From: Sphingobacterium rhinopitheci
GTDB taxonomy: Bacteria; Bacteroidota; Bacteroidia; Sphingobacteriales; Sphingobacteriaceae
Assembly: GCF_022627575.1 (NCBI RefSeq)
Contig: NZ_JADEYQ010000012.1
Span: 35,314-99,313 of the forward strand
Direction: 5' to 3'
Length of the DNA: 64,000 nucleotides
The notes beneath the pieces are model-generated. The model ran no database searches. It was not told where the DNA came from and saw only the letters and a list, made by a program, of their open reading frames with translations. Position numbers and translations under genes: made by a program. Position 1 is the stretch's first letter; every line of letters starts with the position of its first letter. Below are positions 9,600 to 19,573 of the stretch, piece by piece.

Positions 9600-10030
9600 T
9601 GAAAAAGAATATTCTAGTACTGTGTACAGGCAATAGCTGTCGTAGCCAGATGGCAGAAGGTTATTTGCGACAGCTCACCGATGCTAACACCATCTCCATA
9701 TATAGTGCAGGCATCGAAAAACATGGTGTCAACCCAAAAGCAATTGCCATAATGCAGGAAGATGGGGTCGACATATCAAAACACAGCTCTAATACTATCG
9801 ATGAATACCTTACAATAGACTTTGATATCATAATCACCGTCTGTGACCAAGCTAAAGAACAGTGTCCATTTTTTGCTAGTAAAGCACAAAAATACCATTA
9901 CAATTTTCCTGACCCCGCAAAAGCGATAGGCACAGCGGCACAGATAGATGAGCAATTTAGAACTACAAGACAGTTGATCAAAGATTATTGCACTGTATTT
10001 GTTAGTGAAAACTTATTAAATAATAAATAG
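9599..10030 (+). CDS. arsC: Thioredoxin-coupled arsenate reductase
   Basis: A 143-residue arsenate reductase with the low-molecular-weight phosphatase fold. It reduces As(V) to As(III), the substrate of the neighbouring Acr3 pump. The P-loop CTGNSCRS starts at C9, and the resolving pair is C82 and C89 in VCDQAKEQC, the same spacing as in the thioredoxin-type ArsC of plasmid pI258. It should therefore be regenerated by thioredoxin, not glutaredoxin (family knowledge). It is translationally coupled to acr3 and ends the ars operon. Confidence 0.95.
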   Translation: MKKNILVLCTGNSCRSQMAEGYLRQLTDANTISIYSAGIEKHGVNPKAIAIMQEDGVDISKHSSNTIDEYLTIDFDIIITVCDQAKEQCPFFASKAQKYHYNFPDPAKAIGTAAQIDEQFRTTRQLIKDYCTVFVSENLLNNK

Positions 10031-10037
10031 CGCTTAG

Positions 10038-10105
10038 AATAAGTGTAAATATACTTTCTCCAGTATTGGCCCCAAAAGCTTCAATTTACATCGCTCTTAT
10101 TTTTT
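10038..10105 (+). terminator. Possible terminator of the ars operon
   Basis: AATAAG-TGTAAAT at 10038-10050 can pair with ATTTACA and CTTATT at 10084-10101, with a 5-nt bulge and a long loop, followed by a run of six Ts. The stem is imperfect, so confidence is moderate. Confidence 0.45.
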
Positions 10106-10121
10106 AATAATGATCCAAAAA

Positions 10122-10163
10122 TGTAAGTTTATATTCTTAAAAACTAAAGAATATAAACTTACA
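10122..10163 (+). promoter_or_regulatory. 17-bp perfect hairpin just upstream of a start codon
   Basis: The arms TGTAAGTTTATATTCTT (10122-10138) and its exact complement (10147-10163) are separated by an 8-nt loop. The structure ends 6 nt before the ATG at 10170 and has no T run, so it does not look like a terminator. It could be an RNA structure controlling initiation or a long operator. Confidence 0.6.
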
Positions 10164-10169
10164 ACTCCT

Positions 10170-10634
10170 ATGGAAATAATACCTTTAAAAGTACCTGCTT
10201 CGTTTCCTCAAGATAATCCTAAACTGAACAATGCTATCCATCAATTTGACAACCTTCTTACACTACTGAAGCAGCGCGAGCTATCAAATAAAGTGACAAC
10301 TACAATAAATAACGATATACAAGCGCTAAACTCCTCAACATTAACAGGGAAAGCCCTTGTCCAATTGATAAGAAAGGTACAGACGCGCATAATAAGAACC
10401 CTAGAAAAAGAAATGAAAATAGTTCCTATCAATTATTATAGAAATCTATGGTTAGCATTGGGTTTATCTGCATTTGGATTACCTATCGGTGTAGCAATAG
10501 GTCTTAGTCTAGGAAAAATAGGCCTATTGGGGGTGGGCTTACCTTTTGGAATAGGCATAGGATTATTATTAGGCGCTGGATTGGATAAAAAAGCGAAAGA
10601 TGAAGGACGACAATTGAACATTGAAATAAAATAA
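10170..10634 (+). CDS. Small membrane protein with a glycine-rich transmembrane hairpin
   Basis: A 154-residue protein of no recognised family. The start at 10170 (MEIIPLKVP) is preferred; a longer frame from 10110 would add 20 residues, but these are encoded within a 17-bp hairpin. Residues about 10-90 are soluble and helical. Residues about 95-140 form two Gly-rich hydrophobic segments (LGLSAFGLPIGVAIGLSLG and VGLPFGIGIGLLLGAG) resembling glycine-zipper membrane segments, and the tail is charged. Its stop overlaps the following DUF1697 start by one base, implying coupled translation. Function unknown. Confidence 0.65.
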   Translation: MEIIPLKVPASFPQDNPKLNNAIHQFDNLLTLLKQRELSNKVTTTINNDIQALNSSTLTGKALVQLIRKVQTRIIRTLEKEMKIVPINYYRNLWLALGLSAFGLPIGVAIGLSLGKIGLLGVGLPFGIGIGLLLGAGLDKKAKDEGRQLNIEIK

Positions 10635-11182
10635 TGACAGGTACTTACATAGCTATTCTTAGAGGAATAAACGTTGCTGGACAGAAAGCCATAAAAATGG
10701 TCGCTTTGAAATCCATGTTTGAAGGTATTCATTGTAATAATGTTAAGACCTATATTCAAAGTGGAAATGTTATTTTCTCCGCAGCAACAAGAGATATTAA
10801 GGAGCAGGAATACAGCATCTCTTCAGCAATAGAGGATGCATTTGGTTTCCCTGTCCCCGTGATTGTGCTAACGATAAATACCATGGAAATGATAACTGCG
10901 AACAACCCTTTTGCAGATGATGACAGTAAAGACCCTTCTTTTGTGCACATTACATTTCTTGCCAATAAACCGGAAGATCATCTGAAGGAGAAGTTAATGG
11001 ACAAGATACAAGACAATGAAGCGTGCGTAATCACTGATGAAGTAGTTTACCTTTATTGCCCACATGGCTACGGAAAAACTAAACTAAATAACACTTATAT
11101 CGAAAATAATCTAAAAGTATCTGCAACAACGCGTAATTGGAAAACGTGCATGGAGCTATTGAAAATAGCTTTAAGCACCTAA
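10634..11182 (+). CDS. DUF1697 domain-containing protein
   Basis: A 182-residue cytoplasmic protein with the DUF1697 signature: the N-terminal YIAILRGINVAGQKAIKM followed by VKTYIQSGNVIF, and a C-terminal ATTRNWKTCMELLKIA. The family is common and usually acquired singly; no reaction is established. It overlaps the preceding small membrane protein by one nucleotide, but no functional link between the two is known. The length is normal, and the frame is intact. Confidence 0.88.
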   Translation: MTGTYIAILRGINVAGQKAIKMVALKSMFEGIHCNNVKTYIQSGNVIFSAATRDIKEQEYSISSAIEDAFGFPVPVIVLTINTMEMITANNPFADDDSKDPSFVHITFLANKPEDHLKEKLMDKIQDNEACVITDEVVYLYCPHGYGKTKLNNTYIENNLKVSATTRNWKTCMELLKIALST

Positions 11183-11263
11183 AAATTCCTTTACTGTACT
11201 AGTAATAGTTTTGGGTTAGCTCAACCAGATACTGAAATGAACATTTGTCGTGGAGGACTTATG

Positions 11264-11699
11264 CTACATTTCAATGTGTACATAATTTGCATTTATCCTA
11301 TTTCTTTTACCTTCAGTCAATAACAAAAGATATTTTCCGGCCACTATCTTATCGCTAGAGAGATGCGCTACTAATAATTTTTCATTATTATCCTCCATGA
11401 CCCGATATCCTTTAGGGAAGTATGTATTAGAATATGGATAGTCAATGGAAATAGTGTACATTACATAGTGCATATCATTCGCTGAAGCATCAAATTGATT
11501 GTTTTGTAAAACATTCCGCACATATTTAATAAGCTGAATTTTAAAAGCTCCATACCTATTTTAGCAGGAATAGTAGCGTTAGATTTTGTATACGAGTAAA
11601 TCAGTATTAACAGAATAATGGCTATCTTATTTTTTTCTCCCGAAAACACAAGTAACCAACTAATAATAAGAAATATATAACTAACCTAAAACATAACAT
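11264..11699 (-). pseudogene. Small membrane/exported protein gene broken by frameshifts
   Basis: Two overlapping minus-strand frames join into one plausible protein if single bases are added in two A runs (minus strand). One is the A7 run near 11630, joining an ATG-started hydrophobic segment (11699) to a second hydrophobic segment IAIILLILIY. The other is the A4 run at 11559-11562, joining that to a soluble tail beginning NRYGAFKIQLIKYVRN. The repaired product would be about 146 residues and end NANYVHIEM. The shorter pieces rely on GTG starts (11649, 11521). No family is recognised. It may be a decaying gene, or a sequencing error at homopolymers. Confidence 0.45.
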
Positions 11700-11747
11700 T
11701 TGTTCATTTGTTGATAGCAAGGATACATATCCCTATAAAGCTATAAT

Positions 11748-14113
<2,366 letters not shown>

Positions 14114-14135
14114 TATACAATTTATTATAAAGTAC

Positions 14136-14165
14136 AAAAGCACCTTTTGAAAAGGTGCTTTTTTT
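14136..14165 (+). terminator. Rho-independent terminator of the ABC-F gene
   Basis: The stem AAAAGCACCTTT pairs with AAAGGTGCTTTT around a 3-nt loop and is followed by Ts to 14165. It lies about 22 nt after the stop. Confidence 0.9.
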
Positions 14166-14200
14166 ATGGGATACCCTATCAATAGGCTCTAATATTTCCC

Positions 14201-14208
14201 TATTTTTG
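14201..14208 (+). promoter_or_regulatory. -7 promoter element upstream of mazG
   Basis: TATTTTTG matches TAnnTTTG and lies 16 nt before the mazG ATG. No clear -33 TTG is seen. Confidence 0.4.
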
Positions 14209-14224
14209 TATCAAACGAAATACT

Positions 14225-15034
14225 ATGGCACATCAAGCACCAGAATCCAAAAACACACCTACAGAGGCATTCCAACGATTACTAACCGTAATGAATACGC
14301 TGCGTTTGGAATGCCCTTGGGACCGCAAACAAACAATGCAAACACTACGTCATCTGACGATCGAAGAGATGTACGAACTTGCAGATGCGATCTTAGAGAA
14401 TGATTTGGACGAAGTCAAGAATGAATTAGGCGACTTATTAATGCATCTTGTATTTTATGCAAAAATCGCCGAGGAAGAAAAAGCTTTCGATATAACAGAT
14501 GCTTTGAATGCCGTATGTGATAAGTTGATCGTACGCCATCCACATATATACGGAGATATAAATGTAAAAGATGACGAAGAGGTAAAATCCAATTGGGAGC
14601 AAATAAAACTCAGTCAAGGCAACAAGTCAGTATTAGAAGGTGTACCTTCCTCCCTACCAGCATTGGTAAAAGCATATCGTATACAAGACAAAGTCCGTGG
14701 TGTAGGTTTTGATTGGGAAGACAAGAAGGAAGTATGGGCAAAGGTAGAAGAAGAATTAGCCGAATTTAAGGATGAATTTAATATCGAAGATGACAAATCC
14801 ATAGACATGGATAAAGCAGAAGGAGAATTTGGTGATCTATTATTTTCTCTGATCAACTATGCTAGACATATCGGTATCAATCCTGAAAATGCCTTAGAAA
14901 AAACCAATAAGAAATTTATTAGAAGATTTACCCATTTAGAAAAAAGAGCTGCTGAGAACAATCAGAAGTTATCAGATATGAATCTCGCAGAAATGGATGT
15001 ATATTGGAATGAGGCCAAATCCAAAGGTTTATAA
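14225..15034 (+). CDS. mazG: Nucleoside triphosphate pyrophosphohydrolase MazG
   Basis: A 269-residue MazG that hydrolyses (d)NTPs to monophosphates and pyrophosphate, a housecleaning activity. There are two MazG domains: residues about 25-100 carry CPWDRKQT and the metal-binding TIEEMYELADAI followed by ELGDLL; residues about 155-245 carry EEELAEFKDE and EGEFGDLLFSL. Length and order match the E. coli enzyme. It is monocistronic, between the ABC-F terminator and a hairpin shared with the convergent SMR pump gene. Confidence 0.95.
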   Translation: MAHQAPESKNTPTEAFQRLLTVMNTLRLECPWDRKQTMQTLRHLTIEEMYELADAILENDLDEVKNELGDLLMHLVFYAKIAEEEKAFDITDALNAVCDKLIVRHPHIYGDINVKDDEEVKSNWEQIKLSQGNKSVLEGVPSSLPALVKAYRIQDKVRGVGFDWEDKKEVWAKVEEELAEFKDEFNIEDDKSIDMDKAEGEFGDLLFSLINYARHIGINPENALEKTNKKFIRRFTHLEKRAAENNQKLSDMNLAEMDVYWNEAKSKGL

Positions 15035-15042
15035 GATTATAA

Positions 15043-15083
15043 GTACAGCTATCAGAATATGGACACATATCTGATAGCTGTAC
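15043..15083. terminator. Hairpin between convergent mazG and SMR pump genes
   Basis: GTACAGCTATCAG at 15043-15055 pairs with its complement at 15071-15083, extended by ATAT/ATAT past a one-base bulge. No good T run follows on either strand, so a bidirectional terminator role is probable but not certain. Confidence 0.5.
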
Positions 15084-15085
15084 AA

Positions 15086-15418
15086 CTAATGTACCGATGA
15101 CTTTGAAAATAAATTGATGATAACCACCCCAACTATTATAAAACCAATACCTATAATAGCGGGCAGATCCAATTTTTGCTGATAAGCAAAATAGCCTACC
15201 AAAGAAATCAATACAATACCTACAGCCGACCATATAGCATAAGCAATTCCTATGGGAATACCCTTAAGCGCAAAAGTCAACAAATAAAATGAGGAAGCCA
15301 TTGCCAGCACAAATATTATGCTTGGTCCTATCTTTGTAAATTGTTCCGTTTTTTTAAGAAAAGATGTCGCTATAGTCTCACATAGAATAGCTGCTGCCAA
15401 AAATAGATAATTCTTCAT
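15086..15418 (-). CDS. Small multidrug resistance (SMR) efflux protein
   Basis: A 110-residue inner-membrane protein with four hydrophobic segments, of the SMR family (EmrE/Qac type), which exchanges protons for lipophilic cations or guanidinium-type compounds as an antiparallel dimer. The essential membrane Glu is E14 in ILCETIATS. The diagnostic stretch IPIGIAYAIWSAVGIV and the C-terminal LDLPAIIGIGFIIVGVVIIN follow EmrE closely, favouring the multidrug over the SugE/Gdx branch. It appears monocistronic. Confidence 0.92.
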   Translation of the reverse strand: MKNYLFLAAAILCETIATSFLKKTEQFTKIGPSIIFVLAMASSFYLLTFALKGIPIGIAYAIWSAVGIVLISLVGYFAYQQKLDLPAIIGIGFIIVGVVIINLFSKSSVH

Positions 15419-15548
15419 ATCGCCTATTAAAAAGTAAATATAATATAGGACTTCTCTAGTATATTATATATATCCCCTATTATCTATTCCGCCTAGGCCA
15501 GACTACTTAACATAACATTTATTATTTTGACATCACAAAGTGTAATTC

Positions 15549-16028
15549 TTACCTCGTATGGTATTCCTCATCGGTAACAGGGCGCAACCATACCGCTCCA
15601 CCTATATCGGTATTTGTACCTATGGCGATATGCGTCATAGTATCAGTAGCCGTCGCACCATGCCAATGTTCGATATCGGCAGGGCATTTTACAACTTGAC
15701 CTTTATGTATTATTTCTATGGGTTTACCTTTTTCTTGATATAAGCCTTTGCCTGCAGTAACAAGCAGTATTTGTCCTCCTTTGTGGTAGTGCCAATTGGT
15801 ACGTGCAGCAGGTTCAAATGTAACAGACCCTATATTTACATTGTGCGCTGTATCCGTCTCTACCAAATAATTTAACCATACCGTTCCGGTAAAATTAGCA
15901 TTGTTTACTTGACTACCTTTCGCAAAAGGATTTGTACTACTAGATTCCATATTTTCATTTTTCACTTGACTACATGAGGTCACAAAAACACCCCCAAGCA
16001 GCAATACAAAATATAACTTAACACTCAT
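15549..16028 (-). CDS. Exported cupin-domain lipoprotein
   Basis: A 159-residue single-domain cupin with a lipoprotein signal (VTSC). The metal-binding cupin motifs are present: NWHYHKGGQILLV with two His, then HKGQVVKCPADIEHWHG with two more. The overall pattern resembles the small cupins annotated as (R)-mandelonitrile lyase-like or YhhW-like and often found with carboxymuconolactone decarboxylase-like proteins. It is the last gene of a five-gene cluster (15549-19388) in which every product has an export signal. Substrate unknown. Confidence 0.85.
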   Translation of the reverse strand: MSVKLYFVLLLGGVFVTSCSQVKNENMESSSTNPFAKGSQVNNANFTGTVWLNYLVETDTAHNVNIGSVTFEPAARTNWHYHKGGQILLVTAGKGLYQEKGKPIEIIHKGQVVKCPADIEHWHGATATDTMTHIAIGTNTDIGGAVWLRPVTDEEYHTR

Positions 16029-16036
16029 ATTTGTTA

Positions 16037-16762
16037 TTATTTATAGTATAATATATCAACTATTACTTTATCAACCGTGTAGCGATACTCTTGGCGAATA
16101 CACTCTTTTATCAGCATTGCAAATTCTTGCAAATACGATGGGCTACAGCCCAAATTAATACATATCGCAAGATGAGATCTTAACATAGGCTCTACACCTC
16201 CTATGCTAGAAAGTACAGATATCGTGATCAGCTCACGCTCCAAATATGTCAATACATCACGCTCAAAAAGATCAGCAAAAAGATGCTCTTTTAGAAATAC
16301 CTCTATAGGTGGAGCAAAAGCGGCATAGCCCGTCTTGGTTTCACTTTCTTTGACTCCTGTCAATACTTCTAAGGTCGCTTTTCCTCTTTCGTATTTGCTT
16401 CTATCGTCAACGACGCTTGAAGCATCACGCCCTACTATATCGACAATACCTTTAGCTTGTCGCTCCTCGACAACGGCGAGCAAAGTTTGTAAGCCACGTA
16501 TGCTCCTGGGAAATCCAGCATAGGCATACATATGTATCAGCGCTTCTTGAATCGTTTTTATAGGCAAGCCTATCGACAAACCGTCATTTAGAGCAATACT
16601 AAGATTGTCTAGATCACCAGCAGCAGCAAATGCTGCAATACGAACTAAGCTCTTATGCTCCTTCGTAAGCGCTGTGTACAATGGTTTTTCTTGGGCATAC
16701 ATAGGCGTGTTAAGGACATAAACACCTAATAGAAGTAGTGTACATAAAATATTCTTCAGCAT
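16037..16762 (-). CDS. Exported carboxymuconolactone decarboxylase-like protein
   Basis: A 241-residue protein with a signal peptide (ending YAQ) and two CMD/AhpD-like helical repeats, about residues 45-115 and 145-225. CMD proteins act in the beta-ketoadipate pathway or as alkylhydroperoxidase-like enzymes, but this one lacks an obvious CxxC pair, so a peroxidase role is unlikely. The conserved LRSHLAICINLG segment near the C-terminus marks the second repeat. It is followed by the cupin lipoprotein gene after 8 nt and preceded by the NTF2-like gene. Its export is unusual for the family. Confidence 0.85.
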   Translation of the reverse strand: MLKNILCTLLLLGVYVLNTPMYAQEKPLYTALTKEHKSLVRIAAFAAAGDLDNLSIALNDGLSIGLPIKTIQEALIHMYAYAGFPRSIRGLQTLLAVVEERQAKGIVDIVGRDASSVVDDRSKYERGKATLEVLTGVKESETKTGYAAFAPPIEVFLKEHLFADLFERDVLTYLERELITISVLSSIGGVEPMLRSHLAICINLGCSPSYLQEFAMLIKECIRQEYRYTVDKVIVDILYYK

Positions 16763-16774
16763 AGCAATTAGACT

Positions 16775-17221
16775 TTATGGAGATAGGAGTTTTGTAAATG
16801 ATAAGGACAATAGTTTCCATTGATTGTCGACATCGACATACACTTCGGTCACCATAAACGGATTTGTTACTTCTTGACCAGCAACCACGGCTAATAAGTC
16901 AATTTTGTTGAGCAATACGGCGGTGTTATCTACTATTTGCAATGAAACATCGTGTATATCTGCTTTTTTGTACCATATACCACCGCTTTTGATAACAGCT
17001 AATTCCTTTTCTTTACCCCAAGCGCCTCCCATATGTACAAAAACAGAATTAGCATGAAATAAGGAGTCTAAAGGCAGGATATTCTTGTCCGCCATCCATT
17101 GCCATTTGGAGCGTGACAAAGCTATAATTTCCTTTTCTTGATTATTTACCTGTCCTACAACTGTCGACAATGCACTGCATGCGAACAATAGCACAAGAAT
17201 ATTTTTCCTATGTTTACCCAT
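16775..17221 (-). CDS. Exported NTF2-like (SnoaL/DUF4440-type) protein
   Basis: A 148-residue protein with a signal peptide (MGKHRKNILVLLFACSAL..VVGQ) followed by a cone-shaped NTF2-like fold: an N-terminal helix KEIIALSRSKWQWMADKN, then DSLFHANSVFVHMGG and strands VSLQIVDNTAVLLNKIDL and PFMVTEVYVDVDNQWKLLSLSFT. Such proteins serve as isomerases, dehydratases or binding proteins for small organic molecules. It lies between the CMD-like gene (12 nt) and the dienelactone-hydrolase-like gene (6 nt). No individual activity can be assigned. Confidence 0.8.
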   Translation of the reverse strand: MGKHRKNILVLLFACSALSTVVGQVNNQEKEIIALSRSKWQWMADKNILPLDSLFHANSVFVHMGGAWGKEKELAVIKSGGIWYKKADIHDVSLQIVDNTAVLLNKIDLLAVVAGQEVTNPFMVTEVYVDVDNQWKLLSLSFTKLLSP

Positions 17222-17227
17222 ATCTGA

Positions 17228-18277
17228 TTACTTAATATTCAATTGATAGAAATCTACTAATTTATCGATAGCCTCTCTTACATATTCTTGCCTCCAATAG
17301 GTATCTATATGAGAGGCTCCGTCCAGTATAAATAATTCCTTAGACCGTGCATTTACAGCATTAGGGAATACCTCCTCTGTCATATATTTCGTATCTGCTC
17401 TACTTCCCGCAATCATCAATAAGGGCTGGTTGATGAGCTCCATATTGGTATTGGCATCAAAAGTCATTAGATCCACAAGACTACTTGCGGTATACCTAAA
17501 AGTGGAATTTGGATGTGCATAGTTCCGGTAGTAATACGTATAGCCCTCACGGTAAAGATCGGTCGGTATTTTAGCGATCTCTTCATCTGTAGGATCCGCA
17601 GTCCCCATATATTGTATTACGCCCTCTTTAACCTCTTTGGCCTTAGCTTCCGAAGCCATGGCCAGTCGCGTTTGAATAGTGGCAGTATCAGCATCTAAGA
17701 ATCCATTGCGACGCACACGTCCAGAATTAAACATACTAAGGGTAGCTATTGCTTTGAATCTTTTGTCACCTTGTGCTACTTTCAAGGCATAACCACCGCC
17801 TCCACAAATCCCTAAAAGAGCGATCCGCTCTGCATCGACTCCGGGATACAGCATTATAAAATCTGCCATCCCTTGAATATCAGCAATACGATTTGCGGGT
17901 TTATCGACATTACGTGGTTGTCCAGCTGAAGCTCCTTGATATGATGCATCGGCCACAATAGTTATATAACCGTTATTTGCTAAGTCCTGCGCATACAACC
18001 CTGATACTTGCTCTTTGACACCACCATTAGGATGCGCAATTACAATAGCGGGATATTTTTTAGTGCCATCATAAGCAGCTGGCGTATATACATTTGCCGA
18101 TATGTCTAAACCGTTTACTTTATACTTAACAGGTTGGATATTTACTTTGCCTGCTTCATTTTTCACTAAAGCATGATCATATACCAAGCCAAAGGGATTC
18201 TCATTATTCAACTGTCCTTTACTGATTTGGCCCATACTCAAAAGTACAGCTACTAACATATATTTTACTTTAAGCAT
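17228..18277 (-). CDS. Exported alpha/beta hydrolase, dienelactone-hydrolase-like
   Basis: A 349-residue alpha/beta hydrolase with a signal peptide (ending KGQ). The nucleophile elbow is G-I-C158-G-G-G-G-Y, so the catalytic nucleophile appears to be Cys, as in dienelactone hydrolases, not Ser. The likely acid lies in AGSRADTKYM and the His in DGASHIDTYW near the C-terminus. The oxyanion region is AHPNGGVKE. A lactone or ester substrate is plausible. It is the second gene of the exported-enzyme cluster, 25 nt after the other hydrolase gene. Confidence 0.86.
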   Translation of the reverse strand: MLKVKYMLVAVLLSMGQISKGQLNNENPFGLVYDHALVKNEAGKVNIQPVKYKVNGLDISANVYTPAAYDGTKKYPAIVIAHPNGGVKEQVSGLYAQDLANNGYITIVADASYQGASAGQPRNVDKPANRIADIQGMADFIMLYPGVDAERIALLGICGGGGYALKVAQGDKRFKAIATLSMFNSGRVRRNGFLDADTATIQTRLAMASEAKAKEVKEGVIQYMGTADPTDEEIAKIPTDLYREGYTYYYRNYAHPNSTFRYTASSLVDLMTFDANTNMELINQPLLMIAGSRADTKYMTEEVFPNAVNARSKELFILDGASHIDTYWRQEYVREAIDKLVDFYQLNIK

Positions 18278-18302
18278 TACCTATTATTTAACTATAAACA
18301 AA

Positions 18303-19388
18303 CTACTTATCTAAACCTTTACTTCTTAACCATTTTGAAAGCACATCCGCAACCTCTAAATTATTGAGGTCTGAAAATGGGAAATGAGTATTTCCATAAA
18401 CACCTATTTCGGGTAGATGAACCACCGTAGCATCTCCTCCATATCGATTCACCGTACTCGCCCACTTGCGTGCCATCTCCAATCCAGATCGCCAATGATC
18501 TTTATTCCATGTTGATGTAGGCGAATCCGCTATGTTGTCGCCATAATAGATGACAATAGGAATCTTGGTGAGCTTCATAAAATCAGCTAAAGGTATAGCC
18601 TCCCCCTTTAGTGGTCCAAACAAACCAGTAGATGCTATGGGAGCAGGAACCTCCCCCTCGGGAAACAAAAAACTGCTATATGGTTCATATGCTGCAATAG
18701 CCTTTACCATATCATTTTTAATAGCTGTCCTCCATCCTGGGCCACCAGCCTGTGAATGTGTTATCAAAATACCATTCCCGATAGTATCAAAAAGGTCAGA
18801 AATAGCATCAGCTATTATAGCAGCATCAAAAGGCCCTGTATTTGGCGTCATTTGCCTATAAAATTGAATTAATGATTTTTGATCTCTAGGAAATTGGACC
18901 TTATCAAAATAGGAAGGATAATTACCTATTCTAAATTGTGTAAACCAAAATTGCTCATCTGCTGCAGCGACGATATTAGCAGATACTGTACTGCGACCAG
19001 CCTCCCCACGTCGTGGCTGATCCAATAGATAGACGGGAAAGCCTCTACGTAAGAATATATTTTGAAATCCTTCTCTTCCATCAGGAGTCGATTCCCATGT
19101 TTTCTTGGATTGACCTGCACCATGTAAAAATACTAAAGGATATTTTTTCCTTTTTACGGGTACCTGATAAAATACATAGGCATGGTCACCATGTAAGGTT
19201 TGTCCATCTGGATTCAGTGGTTTTTGAAGATCAAAATCTCCAGCATGGGTTATCATAGTACCACCAATAGCGAAACTCCCCTGATCGGCCAATACCAAAG
19301 GTTTGTTACGCTGTTGCGCTTCCAGGTGTAGGTTGTTTGTGATCATCATCAATAATACGATAAAGCAAATAATTCTTTTATTTCTCAT
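18303..19388 (-). CDS. Exported alpha/beta hydrolase (esterase-like)
   Basis: A 361-residue alpha/beta hydrolase with a signal peptide ending LEAQ. The oxyanion loop is VFLHGAGQSKKTWE and the nucleophile is S212 in ILITHSQAGG. The family often shows a broken elbow like this THSQAG. A candidate His is in the GNTHFPF segment near the C-terminus. The long insertion DGREGFQNIFLRRGFPVYLLDQPRRG is typical of a group annotated simply as alpha/beta hydrolase. It is the first gene of the five-gene exported cluster and is divergent from the AraC regulator at 19574, which probably controls it. Confidence 0.84.
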   Translation of the reverse strand: MRNKRIICFIVLLMMITNNLHLEAQQRNKPLVLADQGSFAIGGTMITHAGDFDLQKPLNPDGQTLHGDHAYVFYQVPVKRKKYPLVFLHGAGQSKKTWESTPDGREGFQNIFLRRGFPVYLLDQPRRGEAGRSTVSANIVAAADEQFWFTQFRIGNYPSYFDKVQFPRDQKSLIQFYRQMTPNTGPFDAAIIADAISDLFDTIGNGILITHSQAGGPGWRTAIKNDMVKAIAAYEPYSSFLFPEGEVPAPIASTGLFGPLKGEAIPLADFMKLTKIPIVIYYGDNIADSPTSTWNKDHWRSGLEMARKWASTVNRYGGDATVVHLPEIGVYGNTHFPFSDLNNLEVADVLSKWLRSKGLDK

Positions 19389-19545
19389 ACAGGAACCAAA
19401 GGTTTAAATAATCTATAATTTAAAAGCTACTAAAGCTTAAATCAAATATCTCCATATTTAAGGGAAATAATGTATATATATCACGGATATTACTACCATT
19501 ATTACTTATATTATTATTTAGCTTAGAATTAAGCTTTCAAAAAAC

Positions 19546-19553
19546 TATTTTTG
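19546..19553 (+). promoter_or_regulatory. -7 promoter element of the AraC regulator gene
   Basis: TATTTTTG matches TAnnTTTG and lies 20 nt before the ATG at 19574. Upstream, GCTTA-gaat-TAAGC forms a small dyad. Confidence 0.4.
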
Positions 19554-19573
19554 ATTAGATATAAACGACAAAA

